DNA from: Panacagrimonas sp052386745
GTDB taxonomy: Bacteria; Pseudomonadota; Gammaproteobacteria; Nevskiales; Nevskiaceae
DNA length: 64,000 nt
Assembly: GCA_052386745.1 (NCBI GenBank)
Contig: JBQTJW010000001.1
Coordinates: 124,001 to 188,000, forward strand
Direction of reading: 5' to 3'
Below the pieces are notes generated by a model, which ran no database searches, had not been told where the DNA came from, and saw only the letters and a program-made list of their open reading frames with translations. Both the position numbers and the translations under genes were made by a program. Position 1 is the stretch's first letter, and every line of letters starts with the position of its first letter. Shown piece by piece: positions 39,697 to 47,904 of the stretch.

Positions 39697-40848
39697 CTAG
39701 CCTGCGGTTGACCGCGGGGTGGAGGGCTCCGATCGATAGGCCGTATGGTGCATGAATTCGGCGTGCTGCGTGCCTACGGCCGCGCGTTCCCGCGCTAGGT
39801 AATCGCCCACCGCCTGGCGCAGCCGGGGGTCGCTCAGCTGGTGGAACGAGTGCGTCAGTACGGGCTCGAATCCACGCCCGTGCTTGTGCGCCCCCTGGGT
39901 CCCGGCGTCGAACCTGAACAGACCGTCCCGCAGGCAGAGCTCAATGCCCTGGTAGTAGCAGCATTCAAAATGCAGGGAGTGGTAATGCGCCTCGGCCCCC
40001 CAATGCCGCCCGTAGAGCGTATCGCCCCCCACCACGGTGATCGCCACGGCAACGCGCCGGGCCTGGTGCAGCGCGAAGATCAGGCGCACATCCAGCTCGG
40101 CGCAGCCGCCGGCGTCGGCAAGAAAATCGCGGGTGAAGTAGGGAGCCTGCCCGCGTTCCGAGTAGGTGTTTTCGTACAGGCGATAGACCGCATCCCACTC
40201 CGGGCCGGAGAGGTCCCGTCCCCGGACGACTTCGAAGGCAATTCCCGCTTCCGTGACCCGGCGACGCTCGCGCAGCAACTTCTTGCGCCTGTCGCTGCTG
40301 AGGCTGGCGACGAACCCGCCCATGTCGCCAAACCCCCGGTCCAGCCACTGGAACTGCACGTCGTGACGCTCGATGAAATTCCGCTCGCGCAGGAGTCCGG
40401 CGCCCGGCGTGTCGACAAACAGGACGTGCAGCGAGGATAACCCCCGGCTTTCGCTGGCCTGGGCCAGGTACTGCGCCAGGGCTTGGCGGTCAGCTTGCGC
40501 AGCGGCACCCAGCCGGGGCCCAGTGGAAGGAACGAAAGGGATCGCGTTCAGGAGCTTTGGATAGTACGGCCGGCCGATGCGGTGACTGGCGTTGGCCCAG
40601 GCGAAATCGAAGACGAACTCGCCGTAGGAGTGATGCTTCAGGTAGAGCGGCGCCGCCCCGCACACCGCGCCGGACGGGCTTTCCATGAGCAGGTGGCAGG
40701 GCTCCCAGCCGGTGGCCTCGGCTGCGCACCCGTGCGATTCCAGGCGCGACAGCCAGGCATGCCGGGTGAACGGATAGGCGGGTGGGAACTGTGCGTCCCA
40801 CGTCGCCGCGTCGATCAGCGAAAGGCGGGTGAGGTGCCTGAAGCCCAC
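39697..40848 (-). CDS. GNAT-fold protein of the FemAB-like/DUF482 family
   Basis: A 383-residue protein of the DUF482 (PF04339, GNAT/FemAB-like) family. Recognisable segments: PFTRHAWLSRLESHGCA, AAPLYLKHHSYGEFVFDFAWA, YYPKLLNAIPFVPSTGPRL, SSDRRKKLLRERRRV, GDTLYGRHWGAEAHYHSLHFECCYYQGIE and FDAGTQGAHKHGRGFEP. These are highly conserved in the family, often annotated as N-acetyltransferase, but substrate and donor are unknown. It starts at a GTG (40848) and sits 4 bases upstream of aat, so it belongs to the same operon as the two aminoacyl-transferases, which also have GNAT folds. Confidence 0.85.
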   Translation of the reverse strand: MGFRHLTRLSLIDAATWDAQFPPAYPFTRHAWLSRLESHGCAAEATGWEPCHLLMESPSGAVCGAAPLYLKHHSYGEFVFDFAWANASHRIGRPYYPKLLNAIPFVPSTGPRLGAAAQADRQALAQYLAQASESRGLSSLHVLFVDTPGAGLLRERNFIERHDVQFQWLDRGFGDMGGFVASLSSDRRKKLLRERRRVTEAGIAFEVVRGRDLSGPEWDAVYRLYENTYSERGQAPYFTRDFLADAGGCAELDVRLIFALHQARRVAVAITVVGGDTLYGRHWGAEAHYHSLHFECCYYQGIELCLRDGLFRFDAGTQGAHKHGRGFEPVLTHSFHQLSDPRLRQAVGDYLARERAAVGTQHAEFMHHTAYRSEPSTPRSTAG

Positions 40849-40884
40849 TCGCGAGCGGCGTGCCGGACTTAAACCCCGGAACGT

Positions 40885-41220
40885 TCAGTGAAAAGTCGGC
40901 GCAACGCTGGGAATGTTCCTGATGGCCCACTGCACCACCGCATCATGTTCGAACCGGCTCACCTGCTCTTCGGGTGAAGGCGGGGAGGCCTTGGTCATCT
41001 TGCCGTCGTGATCAAACTGGATGCTGGCAGCAGCCGTCTGGATCTTGAGGTCGGCGCTGGTTTCGTCATCCATCGACACCTGCACCTGGAGGTAACGAAC
41101 CCGGCTGTCGGCAAACTCGGGCAGGCAATCGGCACCGGCGGCAATCAGTGCCGCCCGCTTTGCGGTAAATTCGTGGATTCCGCCTTCCCGGGTAAGAACG
41201 AAATGTCGAACGTTCATCAT
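40885..41220 (-). CDS. hypothetical small protein, divergent from ftsK
   Basis: I do not recognise this 111-residue acidic protein. It has no signal peptide or membrane segment. Predicted parts: an N-terminal strand-rich stretch (VRHFVLTREGGIHEF), an alpha segment (AKRAALIAAG), VRYLQVQVSMDDET, then a polar C-terminus ending VVQWAIRNIPSVAPTFH. The start is supported by CGGAGATCG directly before two successive ATGs (41220 or 41217). It ends 36 bases before the GNAT gene on the same strand and so may be the first gene of that operon. An in-frame extension to 41574 crosses the ftsK promoter and is rejected. Confidence 0.6.
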   Translation of the reverse strand: MMNVRHFVLTREGGIHEFTAKRAALIAAGADCLPEFADSRVRYLQVQVSMDDETSADLKIQTAAASIQFDHDGKMTKASPPSPEEQVSRFEHDAVVQWAIRNIPSVAPTFH

Positions 41221-41301
41221 CGATCTCCGACTGTCGTCGAAATTAGAGTAACTTGACCCCTTGAGTGTGTCTTTTCCGGCGGATTTCAAGGTTTGCATTG
41301 A

Positions 41302-41307
41302 TATACT
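41302..41307 (+). promoter_or_regulatory. probable -10 element for ftsK
   Basis: TATACT lies in the divergent region between the hypothetical gene and ftsK, 83 bases upstream of the ftsK TTG. No strong -35 accompanies it. On the opposite strand TCTAAT (41244-41249) could be the -10 for the hypothetical gene. Confidence 0.4.
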
Positions 41308-41389
41308 GGTGACCGCTGACCCGTCCGTTTGAACGTCTGTCCGCCGCGTCCTGGACCCTGCCATCAGCGCTGATTCAACTTCTTTTCCC

Positions 41390-43837
41390 TTGAGCAAAAG
41401 CAAAACGCAGGCCACGACCCCCACAGGTGAATCGGGCTGGCTGGAGCGTCTGCCCCGCGAAGCCGTGCTCCTGGCATCTGCGGGCTTCACGCTCTTCCTC
41501 CTTGTGGCGCTGATCAGTTTCAGCCCCGACGATCCCGGCTGGAGTTCCTCGGGAACCGGCGAGCCTGTATCCAACCTGGTGGGTCCCGTGGGCGCCTGGA
41601 CGGCGGATGTCCTGCTCAGCCTCTTCGGCTACGTTGCGTTCCTGGTCCCCTGGGGCGTGGGCTTGGGAGGTCTAAGGATCTACCGCGGCGCAGGCGCGCC
41701 CACCGGCATTCCGGGTGCCATCCGGGTCGGCGCCTGGGTGGTGATGCTGGCGGCGCTGGCCGCACTCTGCGCGCTGCATGCGCGGGTCTGGACGTCCTTT
41801 CCGCCCCAGGGCGGCGGAGGCATTCTCGGGCAGATCATCGCGGGCTTGTTCCTGAAAGCGCTCAAGCCCATCGGCGCCACGCTGGGACTATCGACGCTGA
41901 TCCTCGCGGCGGCCCCGCTGGGCCTGACGTTCTCTTGGATCGCAGTGGTGGATCGCGTCGGAGGATGGGCGCTGACCATGGTCCGGCGTATCGGCAGCTT
42001 GCGGGACAAGCCTGATCCCGAGCCCGATCAGGTTCCGCCCGATCGGGCCGAGCCTCTGCTGGACACGTCCGCGCGGCCGGCCCGAAAGCCGGGCACTGCC
42101 CGTCGCAAGGTCCCCGATTCCGCCCTTGCGCTGTCCGGGATCGAGGAGGCCATGCCACAGATTCCGCTCGAAGTCGTAGCCGCGGCGGACGAGATAATCC
42201 CGACCGGAAAGCCGCGCCTGGCAGCCGCGGCCCCGGACCTCGACCTGTCGAGTGAGCCGGGGGAGCAGGCCGCCAGGCCACCGCCAACGGTCCGGCGGTC
42301 CATTTTCCCGGGGTCGAGTTCCATGCCATACAGGGACGATCCCCTGCCGCCCGTGGACCTGCTCGATCCGGCCCGAGTCGCCAGCGGCAAGCGCTTTTCC
42401 AGCGAGGAACTCGAGCGCCTGTCCCGGGAAGTGGAGCGGCATCTCGCCGATTTCGGCATCAAGATCCAGGTGGTTGCGGCCACGCCGGGGCCGGTCATCA
42501 CGCGCTTCGAGTTGCAGCCGGCGCCTGGCGTGAAGGGGGCGCAGATCACCGGTCTGTCGAACGACCTGGCGCGCTCCCTGTCGGTTTCGCGCGTGCGCGT
42601 GATCGAGGTGATCGAAGGCAAGCCTTACGTGGGCCTGGAAATTCCGAACCAGAAGCGCGACATGGTGGCCCTGCGCGAGATGCTGGAGTCCGCCTCGTAC
42701 CGGAACGCGGCTTCGCCGCTGTCGCTCGCGCTCGGGAAGGACATTGCCGGCAACCCGGTGACGGTCGACCTGGGCAAGATGCCGCACCTGCTGGTGGCGG
42801 GCACCACCGGCGCGGGCAAGTCGGTGGCGATCAACGTGATGATCCTGTCGATGCTGTACAAGGCCACGCGCGAGCAGGTGCGATTTATCTTCATCGACCC
42901 CAAGATGCTGGAACTCTCGGTGTATGCCGACATTCCGCACCTGCTGACACCCGTGGTCACCGACATGAAGGACGCGGCCAACGCGCTGCGCTGGTGCGTT
43001 GCGGAAATGGAGCGGCGATATCGCCTGATGACGCAGCTGGGGGTGCGCAACCTGGCGGGTCTCAACAAGAAGATCGAGGATGCCACGGCCAGTGGCGAGC
43101 CCATCCGGATTCCCGGGGCCGAACCCGAGCTGTTCGACGCCGAGGGCGCGGCAGTCCCAGCGACCGGGCATGCGCTCGACACCGTTCCGCACATCGTGGT
43201 GGTGATCGACGAACTGGCCGACATGATGATGGTGGTCGGCAAGAAGGTGGAGGAGCTGATCGCGCGCCTGGCGCAGAAGGCCCGTGCCGCGGGCATCCAC
43301 CTGATCGTGGCCACGCAGCGGCCGAGCGTGGACGTCATCACCGGCCTCATCAAGGCCAACATACCTTCGCGCATTGCCTTCCAGGTGGCGTCGCGGGTGG
43401 ATTCCCGCACGATTCTCGACCAGCAGGGCGCGGAAGCCCTGCTGGGGCACGGGGACATGCTGTACCGGCCGATCGGTGCGTCCATCGTCGCTCGTCTGCA
43501 CGGCGCCTTCGTGGACGACCACGAGGTTCACAAGGTGGTGGCCTACCTCAAGCAGGTAGCGCCGACCGACTACATCGACGACATCTGCGCCGACGAACCG
43601 CAGGCCAGTGCCGGCGGTGAAAGCGCAGGCGACGCGGAAGCGGATCCGCTTTACGATCAGGCTGTTGCCCTAGTTATCGAAACGCGCAAGGCGTCGGTAT
43701 CGTGGGTTCAGCGACGCCTCAAGATCGGCTACAACCGCGCGGCGCGCATGGTGGAGCAGATGGAGGCTGCAGGGCTGGTCGGGCCCAGCGGTCCCGGCGG
43801 CAACCGGGACATCCTGGCGCCGGGCGGGCGGGAGTGA
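41390..43837 (+). CDS. ftsK: DNA translocase FtsK
   Basis: Membrane-anchored motor that pumps chromosome termini through the septum and activates XerCD at dif. 815 residues: four N-terminal membrane segments (about 28-180), a short Pro/Arg linker, then the RecA-like motor with ERLSREVERHLADFGIKIQV, Walker A AGTTGAGKSVAIN (about 470-482), VVVIDELADMMMV (Walker B), and RPSVDVITGLIKANIPSRIAFQV, and the C-terminal gamma winged helix (WVQRRLKIGYNRAARMVEQME). The linker is far shorter than in E. coli FtsK, giving an SpoIIIE-like length common outside enterics. The start appears to be a TTG at 41390 without a clear SD. Confidence 0.96.
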   Translation: MSKSKTQATTPTGESGWLERLPREAVLLASAGFTLFLLVALISFSPDDPGWSSSGTGEPVSNLVGPVGAWTADVLLSLFGYVAFLVPWGVGLGGLRIYRGAGAPTGIPGAIRVGAWVVMLAALAALCALHARVWTSFPPQGGGGILGQIIAGLFLKALKPIGATLGLSTLILAAAPLGLTFSWIAVVDRVGGWALTMVRRIGSLRDKPDPEPDQVPPDRAEPLLDTSARPARKPGTARRKVPDSALALSGIEEAMPQIPLEVVAAADEIIPTGKPRLAAAAPDLDLSSEPGEQAARPPPTVRRSIFPGSSSMPYRDDPLPPVDLLDPARVASGKRFSSEELERLSREVERHLADFGIKIQVVAATPGPVITRFELQPAPGVKGAQITGLSNDLARSLSVSRVRVIEVIEGKPYVGLEIPNQKRDMVALREMLESASYRNAASPLSLALGKDIAGNPVTVDLGKMPHLLVAGTTGAGKSVAINVMILSMLYKATREQVRFIFIDPKMLELSVYADIPHLLTPVVTDMKDAANALRWCVAEMERRYRLMTQLGVRNLAGLNKKIEDATASGEPIRIPGAEPELFDAEGAAVPATGHALDTVPHIVVVIDELADMMMVVGKKVEELIARLAQKARAAGIHLIVATQRPSVDVITGLIKANIPSRIAFQVASRVDSRTILDQQGAEALLGHGDMLYRPIGASIVARLHGAFVDDHEVHKVVAYLKQVAPTDYIDDICADEPQASAGGESAGDAEADPLYDQAVALVIETRKASVSWVQRRLKIGYNRAARMVEQMEAAGLVGPSGPGGNRDILAPGGRE

Positions 43838-43916
43838 AGGATTCACGGCTCAGCCGGCGTTCGGTGCGCGCCCGCCACACTGGCGTCGTCGTACACGCGC
43901 AGGTCATCCCATTCCA

Positions 43917-44588
43917 ATGAAATCCAAGGCGACAAGGGCGGCATCGTTTTCATCGTCCACCGCAAGGCTGATCGCGTCGGCGGCGATCGGGTTTGCGGTG
44001 GTCACCACCGCACAGGGCGCGACGGCCGAGGAGGAACTTCGCCAATTCGTTGAAAACGTTCGCACGCTCAGCGGGCGCTTTTCCCAGACCCAGACCGACG
44101 AGCACGCCGAGCTCCTGTCTTCCGGCTCGGGGACGGTCGCCATTTCGCGCCCGGGGCGGTTCCGCTGGGCCTACGAAAAACCCTACGCGCAGCTGATGGT
44201 CTGCGACGGCCAGCGAATCTGGGCCTACGATCCGGACATTGCCCAGGTGTCGGTGCGCCCTGCGGGCGAGGCCCTGGCCGGAACCCCGGCCGAGTTGCTG
44301 GCCCAGAAGTCTCGCCTGGCGGAGACCTTCCGCATCGAAGACCGGGGAGAGGAGCGGGGCATGCGCGCGGTGCACCTGGAGCCGCGGCAGGCGGAGAACG
44401 ATTTCAAGTCGATCGACCTGTGGCTCCGGAACGGCGTGCCGCAGCGCCTGCGCTTCTCCGATCCGCTGGGCGGCACCACCGAAGTAGAATTGCGCGACCT
44501 GAAGGTCAACCTGGCGATCGACGACAAGGAATTCCGCTTCGTTCCACCCAAAGGGGTGGAGGTGGTCGAGGGAGGTGAGAGCCGGTGA
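43917..44588 (+). CDS. lolA: outer-membrane lipoprotein carrier LolA
   Basis: Periplasmic chaperone that ferries lipoproteins from LolCDE to LolB. 223 residues with a signal peptide (about 1-37) and then EEELRQFVENVRTLSGRFSQT, RPGRFRWAYEKPYAQLMVCDGQRIWAYDPDIAQVSVR, and PLGGTTEVELRDLKVNLAIDDKEFRFVPPKGVEVV, all LolA landmarks. It follows ftsK by 79 bases and overlaps rarA in a GTGA arrangement. Confidence 0.95.
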   Translation: MKSKATRAASFSSSTARLIASAAIGFAVVTTAQGATAEEELRQFVENVRTLSGRFSQTQTDEHAELLSSGSGTVAISRPGRFRWAYEKPYAQLMVCDGQRIWAYDPDIAQVSVRPAGEALAGTPAELLAQKSRLAETFRIEDRGEERGMRAVHLEPRQAENDFKSIDLWLRNGVPQRLRFSDPLGGTTEVELRDLKVNLAIDDKEFRFVPPKGVEVVEGGESR

Positions 44589-45877
44589 ATCTCCACGCGC
44601 CGCTTGCCGAACGCATGCGGCCGAGGTCGCTGGACGAGGTCGTTGGCCAGGATCATCTGCTGGCGCCGAACGCGCCGCTGCGCAGCATGCTCGAGGCCGG
44701 CAGGATTCCATCGCTGGTTTTATGGGGCCCACCCGGTGTCGGCAAGACCACGCTGGCGCGCCTGATCGCAAGACACGTGGATGCGCAGTTCCTGAGCCTG
44801 TCCGCGGTGCTCGCCGGCATCAAGGAGATTCGCGAATCGGTTGCCTGCGCGCAGGCCGAAGCATCGGCGTTGACGGGCAGGCGAACGGTCCTGTTCATCG
44901 ACGAGATTCACCGGTTCAACAAGTCGCAGCAGGATGCCTTGTTGCCGTTCGTGGAGGACGGCACCCTGGTCCTGGTGGGCGCCACCACCGAGAATCCGAG
45001 CTTCGAACTCAACGGCGCGCTGCTGTCGCGCCTGCGCGTGCTGGTCCTGCGGCCGCTGGACACTGGGGCCACGCTGGCCCTGTTGCACCGAGCCCTGCAG
45101 GATGCCGAGCGCGGCCTGGGATCGAGCACCGAGGCGGTGCCTGAAAGCTGGCTCTTGCGCATCGCCGAATCAGCCGACGGCGACGCGCGCCGCGCCCTGA
45201 TCCTGCTGGACACGGCGGTGGAGTTGTCGCGCGCATCCGACGTCCGCGACGATGCCCTGCTCGAAAAGCTCATCGGTCGCGGCCTCCGCCGCTTCGACAA
45301 GCAGGGCGAGAATTTCTACGACCAGATTTCCGCGCTGCACAAGTCGGTGCGCGGAAGCGACCCGGATGCGGCCCTGTACTGGTTCGCGCGCATGATCGAC
45401 GGCGGCTGCGATCCGCGCTACATCGCCCGCCGGGTCGCGCGCATGGCGTTCGAGGACATTGGCCTCGCCGAGCCTGGAGCGTTGCGGCTGTGCCTGGATG
45501 CCTGGGACGCGTACGAGCGGCTGGGCAGCCCGGAAGGCGAGCTGGCCATCGCCCAGGCCGTGGTCTACCTGGCCGGCGTTCCGAAGAGCAACGCCGTGTA
45601 CAAGGCATACACGGCCGCCCGCACGGCGGTCGAGCAGCACGGCACGCTCGAGGTGCCGCTGCATCTCCGCAATGCGCCGACCCGACTCATGAAAGATCTT
45701 GGCTACGGACGCGATTACCGCTACGACCACGACGAGGCGGACGCGCATGCCCGCGGCCAGCAGTTCCTGCCTTCACAACTGATGGGGGCGAGGTTCTACG
45801 AGCCCACGGCGAATGGTCTGGAGGGGCGGATCGCGGAACGTCTGGAACGGCTTCGCGGAAAGCGGGAAGGGACATGA
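44585..45877 (+). CDS. rarA: replication-associated recombination protein A (RarA/MgsA AAA+ ATPase)
   Basis: A clamp-loader-like AAA+ ATPase acting at stalled forks. 430 residues: LAERMRPRSLDEVVGQDHLL, Walker A WGPPGVGKTT (about 47-56), LFIDEIHRFNKSQQDALLPFVEDG (Walker B), GATTENPSFELNGALLSRLRVLVL (sensor 1/Arg finger), and C-terminal tetramerisation region KSVRGSDPDAALYWFARMIDGG and YRYDHDEADAHARGQQFLP. The GTG start at 44585 overlaps the lolA stop; the crcB start overlaps its own stop (ATGA). Standard ftsK-lolA-rarA-serS neighbourhood. Confidence 0.96.
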   Translation: MNLHAPLAERMRPRSLDEVVGQDHLLAPNAPLRSMLEAGRIPSLVLWGPPGVGKTTLARLIARHVDAQFLSLSAVLAGIKEIRESVACAQAEASALTGRRTVLFIDEIHRFNKSQQDALLPFVEDGTLVLVGATTENPSFELNGALLSRLRVLVLRPLDTGATLALLHRALQDAERGLGSSTEAVPESWLLRIAESADGDARRALILLDTAVELSRASDVRDDALLEKLIGRGLRRFDKQGENFYDQISALHKSVRGSDPDAALYWFARMIDGGCDPRYIARRVARMAFEDIGLAEPGALRLCLDAWDAYERLGSPEGELAIAQAVVYLAGVPKSNAVYKAYTAARTAVEQHGTLEVPLHLRNAPTRLMKDLGYGRDYRYDHDEADAHARGQQFLPSQLMGARFYEPTANGLEGRIAERLERLRGKREGT

Positions 45878-46254
45878 GCACGGCCGTCTGGCTGGCGGTT
45901 GCCGGCGGCGGAGCGCTTGGATCGGTGCTCCGGTACGGTGTTGGCCTTGCGGCGCGCGCGTTGTGTCCGGGCTGGCCCTGGGGGACGTGGATAGTCAATG
46001 TCGTGGGCAGCTTCGTGATCGGGGTTCTGTTTGCGGCGTTCATCCTGCGCCCCGTGCCGGAGTGGGTTCGCGTCGGCCTGATCACCGGTGTTCTGGGCGG
46101 GTTCACCACTTTTTCCGCCTTTTCGATCGAAACACTCGAGCTTGCGCGAAGCTCCGGGGTCTCGGCTGCCGGCCTTTACGTGGTGGCTACGCTCCTGACC
46201 GGCCTGACCGCGTGCGCACTGGGCGCGTGGGCTGCCCGCGCGCTGCTCGCATGA
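45874..46254 (+). CDS. crcB: fluoride ion channel/transporter CrcB (Fluc)
   Basis: A 126-residue four-helix membrane protein forming dual-topology dimers that export fluoride. Signatures: GGGALGSVLRYGVGL, WGTWIVNVVGSFVIGVLFA (pore Asn) and GVLGGFTTFSAFSIETLEL (Phe-box/Na site). Starts in an ATGA overlap with rarA. No fluoride riboswitch is seen immediately upstream, and coupling to rarA suggests constitutive expression. Confidence 0.94.
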   Translation: MSTAVWLAVAGGGALGSVLRYGVGLAARALCPGWPWGTWIVNVVGSFVIGVLFAAFILRPVPEWVRVGLITGVLGGFTTFSAFSIETLELARSSGVSAAGLYVVATLLTGLTACALGAWAARALLA

Positions 46255-46312
46255 ATCAAGAGCTGCCGCGATAATCCCGGGCTGCACACCGCTCAGCCCC
46301 AGGATTGACTCC

Positions 46313-47581
46313 ATGCTCGACCCCCGTCGTCTACGCGCGGAACCCGAGGTCGTCGCCAGCCAGCTGGCGCGCCGCGGCTACACCTTCGACCTTGCCCGCT
46401 TCCGGGACCTGGAGTCGTCGCGCAAGCGCATTCAGACGGAGACGGAACACCTTCAGGCCGAGCGTAATGCCGGCTCCAAGCGCATCGGGCAGGCGAAAGC
46501 AAAGGGCGAGGACGCTTCCCCGATTCTCGCCGACATGGATCGCATCAAGGCACAGCTCTCCGAGAACGAGCGCCGCCTGAATGCTTTGCACGCCGAGTTC
46601 GATGACTTTGCCATGGGTCTGCCCAATCTTCCGCACCCGTCGGTCCCGGATGGCAGGGACGAGCAGGATAATGTCGAGTTGCGGCGCTGGGGGAATCCGC
46701 GGGCACCGGAATTTGCACGGGACCACGCGGATCTCGGCGAGGCGCTGGGACTGATGGATTTTGCCGTCGCGGCCAAACTCACCGGCGCGCGCTTCACCGT
46801 TCTGCGGGGCGCCCTGGCGCAACTGCATCGTGCGCTCACCCAGTTCATGCTCGACGTCCATACGCGCGAGCACGGCTACGAGGAGCTTTACGTTCCCTAC
46901 ATCGTCAATTCGGCATCGCTGCGCGGTACCGGGCAGCTTCCGAAGTTCGGCGACGACCTGTTCGCGCTGAAGGGCGACCAGGATTGGTTCCTGATCCCCA
47001 CCGCCGAAGTGCCTGTGACCAATCTCCTGCGTGACGAGATCCTGGATGTTGAGTCCTTGCCGCGCAAATGGGTGTGCCATACCCCGTGCTTCAGGGCCGA
47101 AGCCGGTTCGGCGGGGCGGGATACGCGGGGCATGATCCGCCAGCACCAGTTCGAGAAAGTCGAATTGGTCCAGGCCGTGCAACCAGAGCATTCTACCCGG
47201 GCGCACGAGGAGCTCACCGGGCACGCAGAAGCGATCCTGAAAAAGCTGGAGCTGCCTTACCGGGTCGTTTCACTCTGTGCCGGCGACATGGGATTCAGCG
47301 CCGCTAAAACCTACGACATCGAGGTGTGGCTACCCTCGCAGGGCAGATACCGGGAAATCAGTTCGTGCAGCAATTTCGAAGACTTCCAGTCCCGGCGAAT
47401 GCTGGCGCGATACCGGAACCCGGACACGAAAAAGCCCGAGCTCGTTCACACTCTGAACGGCTCGGGCCTTGCAGTCGGCCGGACCCTGGTTGCCATTATC
47501 GAGAACTACCAGCAGCCCGACGGGAGCATCGCGATCCCGGCCGCAATCCAGGCTTACGTCGGCAGGTCCACCATCGGCTGA
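46313..47581 (+). CDS. serS: seryl-tRNA synthetase
   Basis: Charges tRNA-Ser. 422 residues: N-terminal coiled-coil arm (about 30-105), then the class II core with TGQLPKFGDDLF, motif 2 FRAEAGSAGRDTRGMIRQHQFEKVELV, SSCSNFEDFQSRRM, and motif 3 HTLNGSGLAVGRTLVAIIENYQ. The promoter may include GATAAT about 45 bases upstream of the ATG. The codons for motif 3 (47434-47467) also encode, on the other strand, an intrinsic terminator hairpin for the opposing gene pair. Confidence 0.97.
   Translation: MLDPRRLRAEPEVVASQLARRGYTFDLARFRDLESSRKRIQTETEHLQAERNAGSKRIGQAKAKGEDASPILADMDRIKAQLSENERRLNALHAEFDDFAMGLPNLPHPSVPDGRDEQDNVELRRWGNPRAPEFARDHADLGEALGLMDFAVAAKLTGARFTVLRGALAQLHRALTQFMLDVHTREHGYEELYVPYIVNSASLRGTGQLPKFGDDLFALKGDQDWFLIPTAEVPVTNLLRDEILDVESLPRKWVCHTPCFRAEAGSAGRDTRGMIRQHQFEKVELVQAVQPEHSTRAHEELTGHAEAILKKLELPYRVVSLCAGDMGFSAAKTYDIEVWLPSQGRYREISSCSNFEDFQSRRMLARYRNPDTKKPELVHTLNGSGLAVGRTLVAIIENYQQPDGSIAIPAAIQAYVGRSTIG
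47429..47468 (-). terminator. intrinsic terminator on the minus strand, inside serS
   Basis: Read on the minus strand, an 8-bp arm GCCCGAGC (47467-47460) continues into CGTTCA, loop GAGTG, then TGAACG, a single bulged base and GCTCGGGC, directly followed by five Ts (47433-47429): a 14-bp stem with a T-tract. It lies 135 bases beyond the stop of the minus-strand small secreted protein gene and would end that transcript. On the plus strand no T-tract follows, so serS transcription should not be stopped. Confidence 0.8.
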
Positions 47582-47602
47582 TGGTGGACCCTTGATCCGG
47601 GA

Positions 47603-47875
47603 TCAGCAGGAGCCGGTTGCCGGGTTGCACTCCGGCTTCTTGCCTTCGCCGCTGAAGGCTTCTTCGATCGCGTTGGCCAATCCACCGCCCTTGCCAACGT
47701 TGGCGCCAGAAACGTTGGCGCCAGCGAAATCGCTGCCAATGCCGCCGCTGACGCCGCTATTGCCGCTGTTTCCGCTCGCGCCCCCATGATTGCCGGTGTT
47801 GCCCGACTGGGCCAGCGCCACCGAGCTGATCAGAAGCGTGGACACGGACAAGGTTTTCAGTACACGAAAAGCCAT
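47603..47875 (-). CDS. small exported Gly/Asn/Ser-rich protein with C-terminal Cys pair
   Basis: A 90-residue protein of unknown function. Signal peptide at about 1-22 (LKTLSVSTLLISSVALA), then a flexible Gly/Asn/Ser-rich segment (GNTGNHGGASGNSGNSGVSGG), a duplicated GANVSGANVG, a short amphipathic helix (GLANAIEEAF) and a tail PECNPATGSC whose two cysteines could form a disulfide. The SD CGGAGA lies 8-9 bases before the ATG. It is 29 bases downstream of the beta-barrel gene on the same strand and followed by the terminator inside serS, so the two form a cassette. Confidence 0.7.
   Translation of the reverse strand: MAFRVLKTLSVSTLLISSVALAQSGNTGNHGGASGNSGNSGVSGGIGSDFAGANVSGANVGKGGGLANAIEEAFSGEGKKPECNPATGSC
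47696..47724. repeat. 15-base tandem repeat with palindromic core in the small exported gene
   Basis: AACGTTGGCGCCAG occurs twice with a 15-base period, encoding the doubled GANV(S/G). Each unit contains the palindromes AACGTT and TGGCGCCA. Confidence 0.8.
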
Positions 47876-47904
47876 TTCGAATCTCCGATTGAGTGCGAGG
47901 CGCT

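Noticed and set aside
41221..41574. Upstream in-frame extension of the small hypothetical gene to 41574
   Set aside because: It would cross the ftsK promoter and start codon; the SD-supported start is at 41220/41217.
45815..45880. Possible fluoride riboswitch for crcB
   Set aside because: crcB starts inside the rarA stop codon and the preceding bases are rarA coding sequence; no crcB-motif conserved elements are seen.
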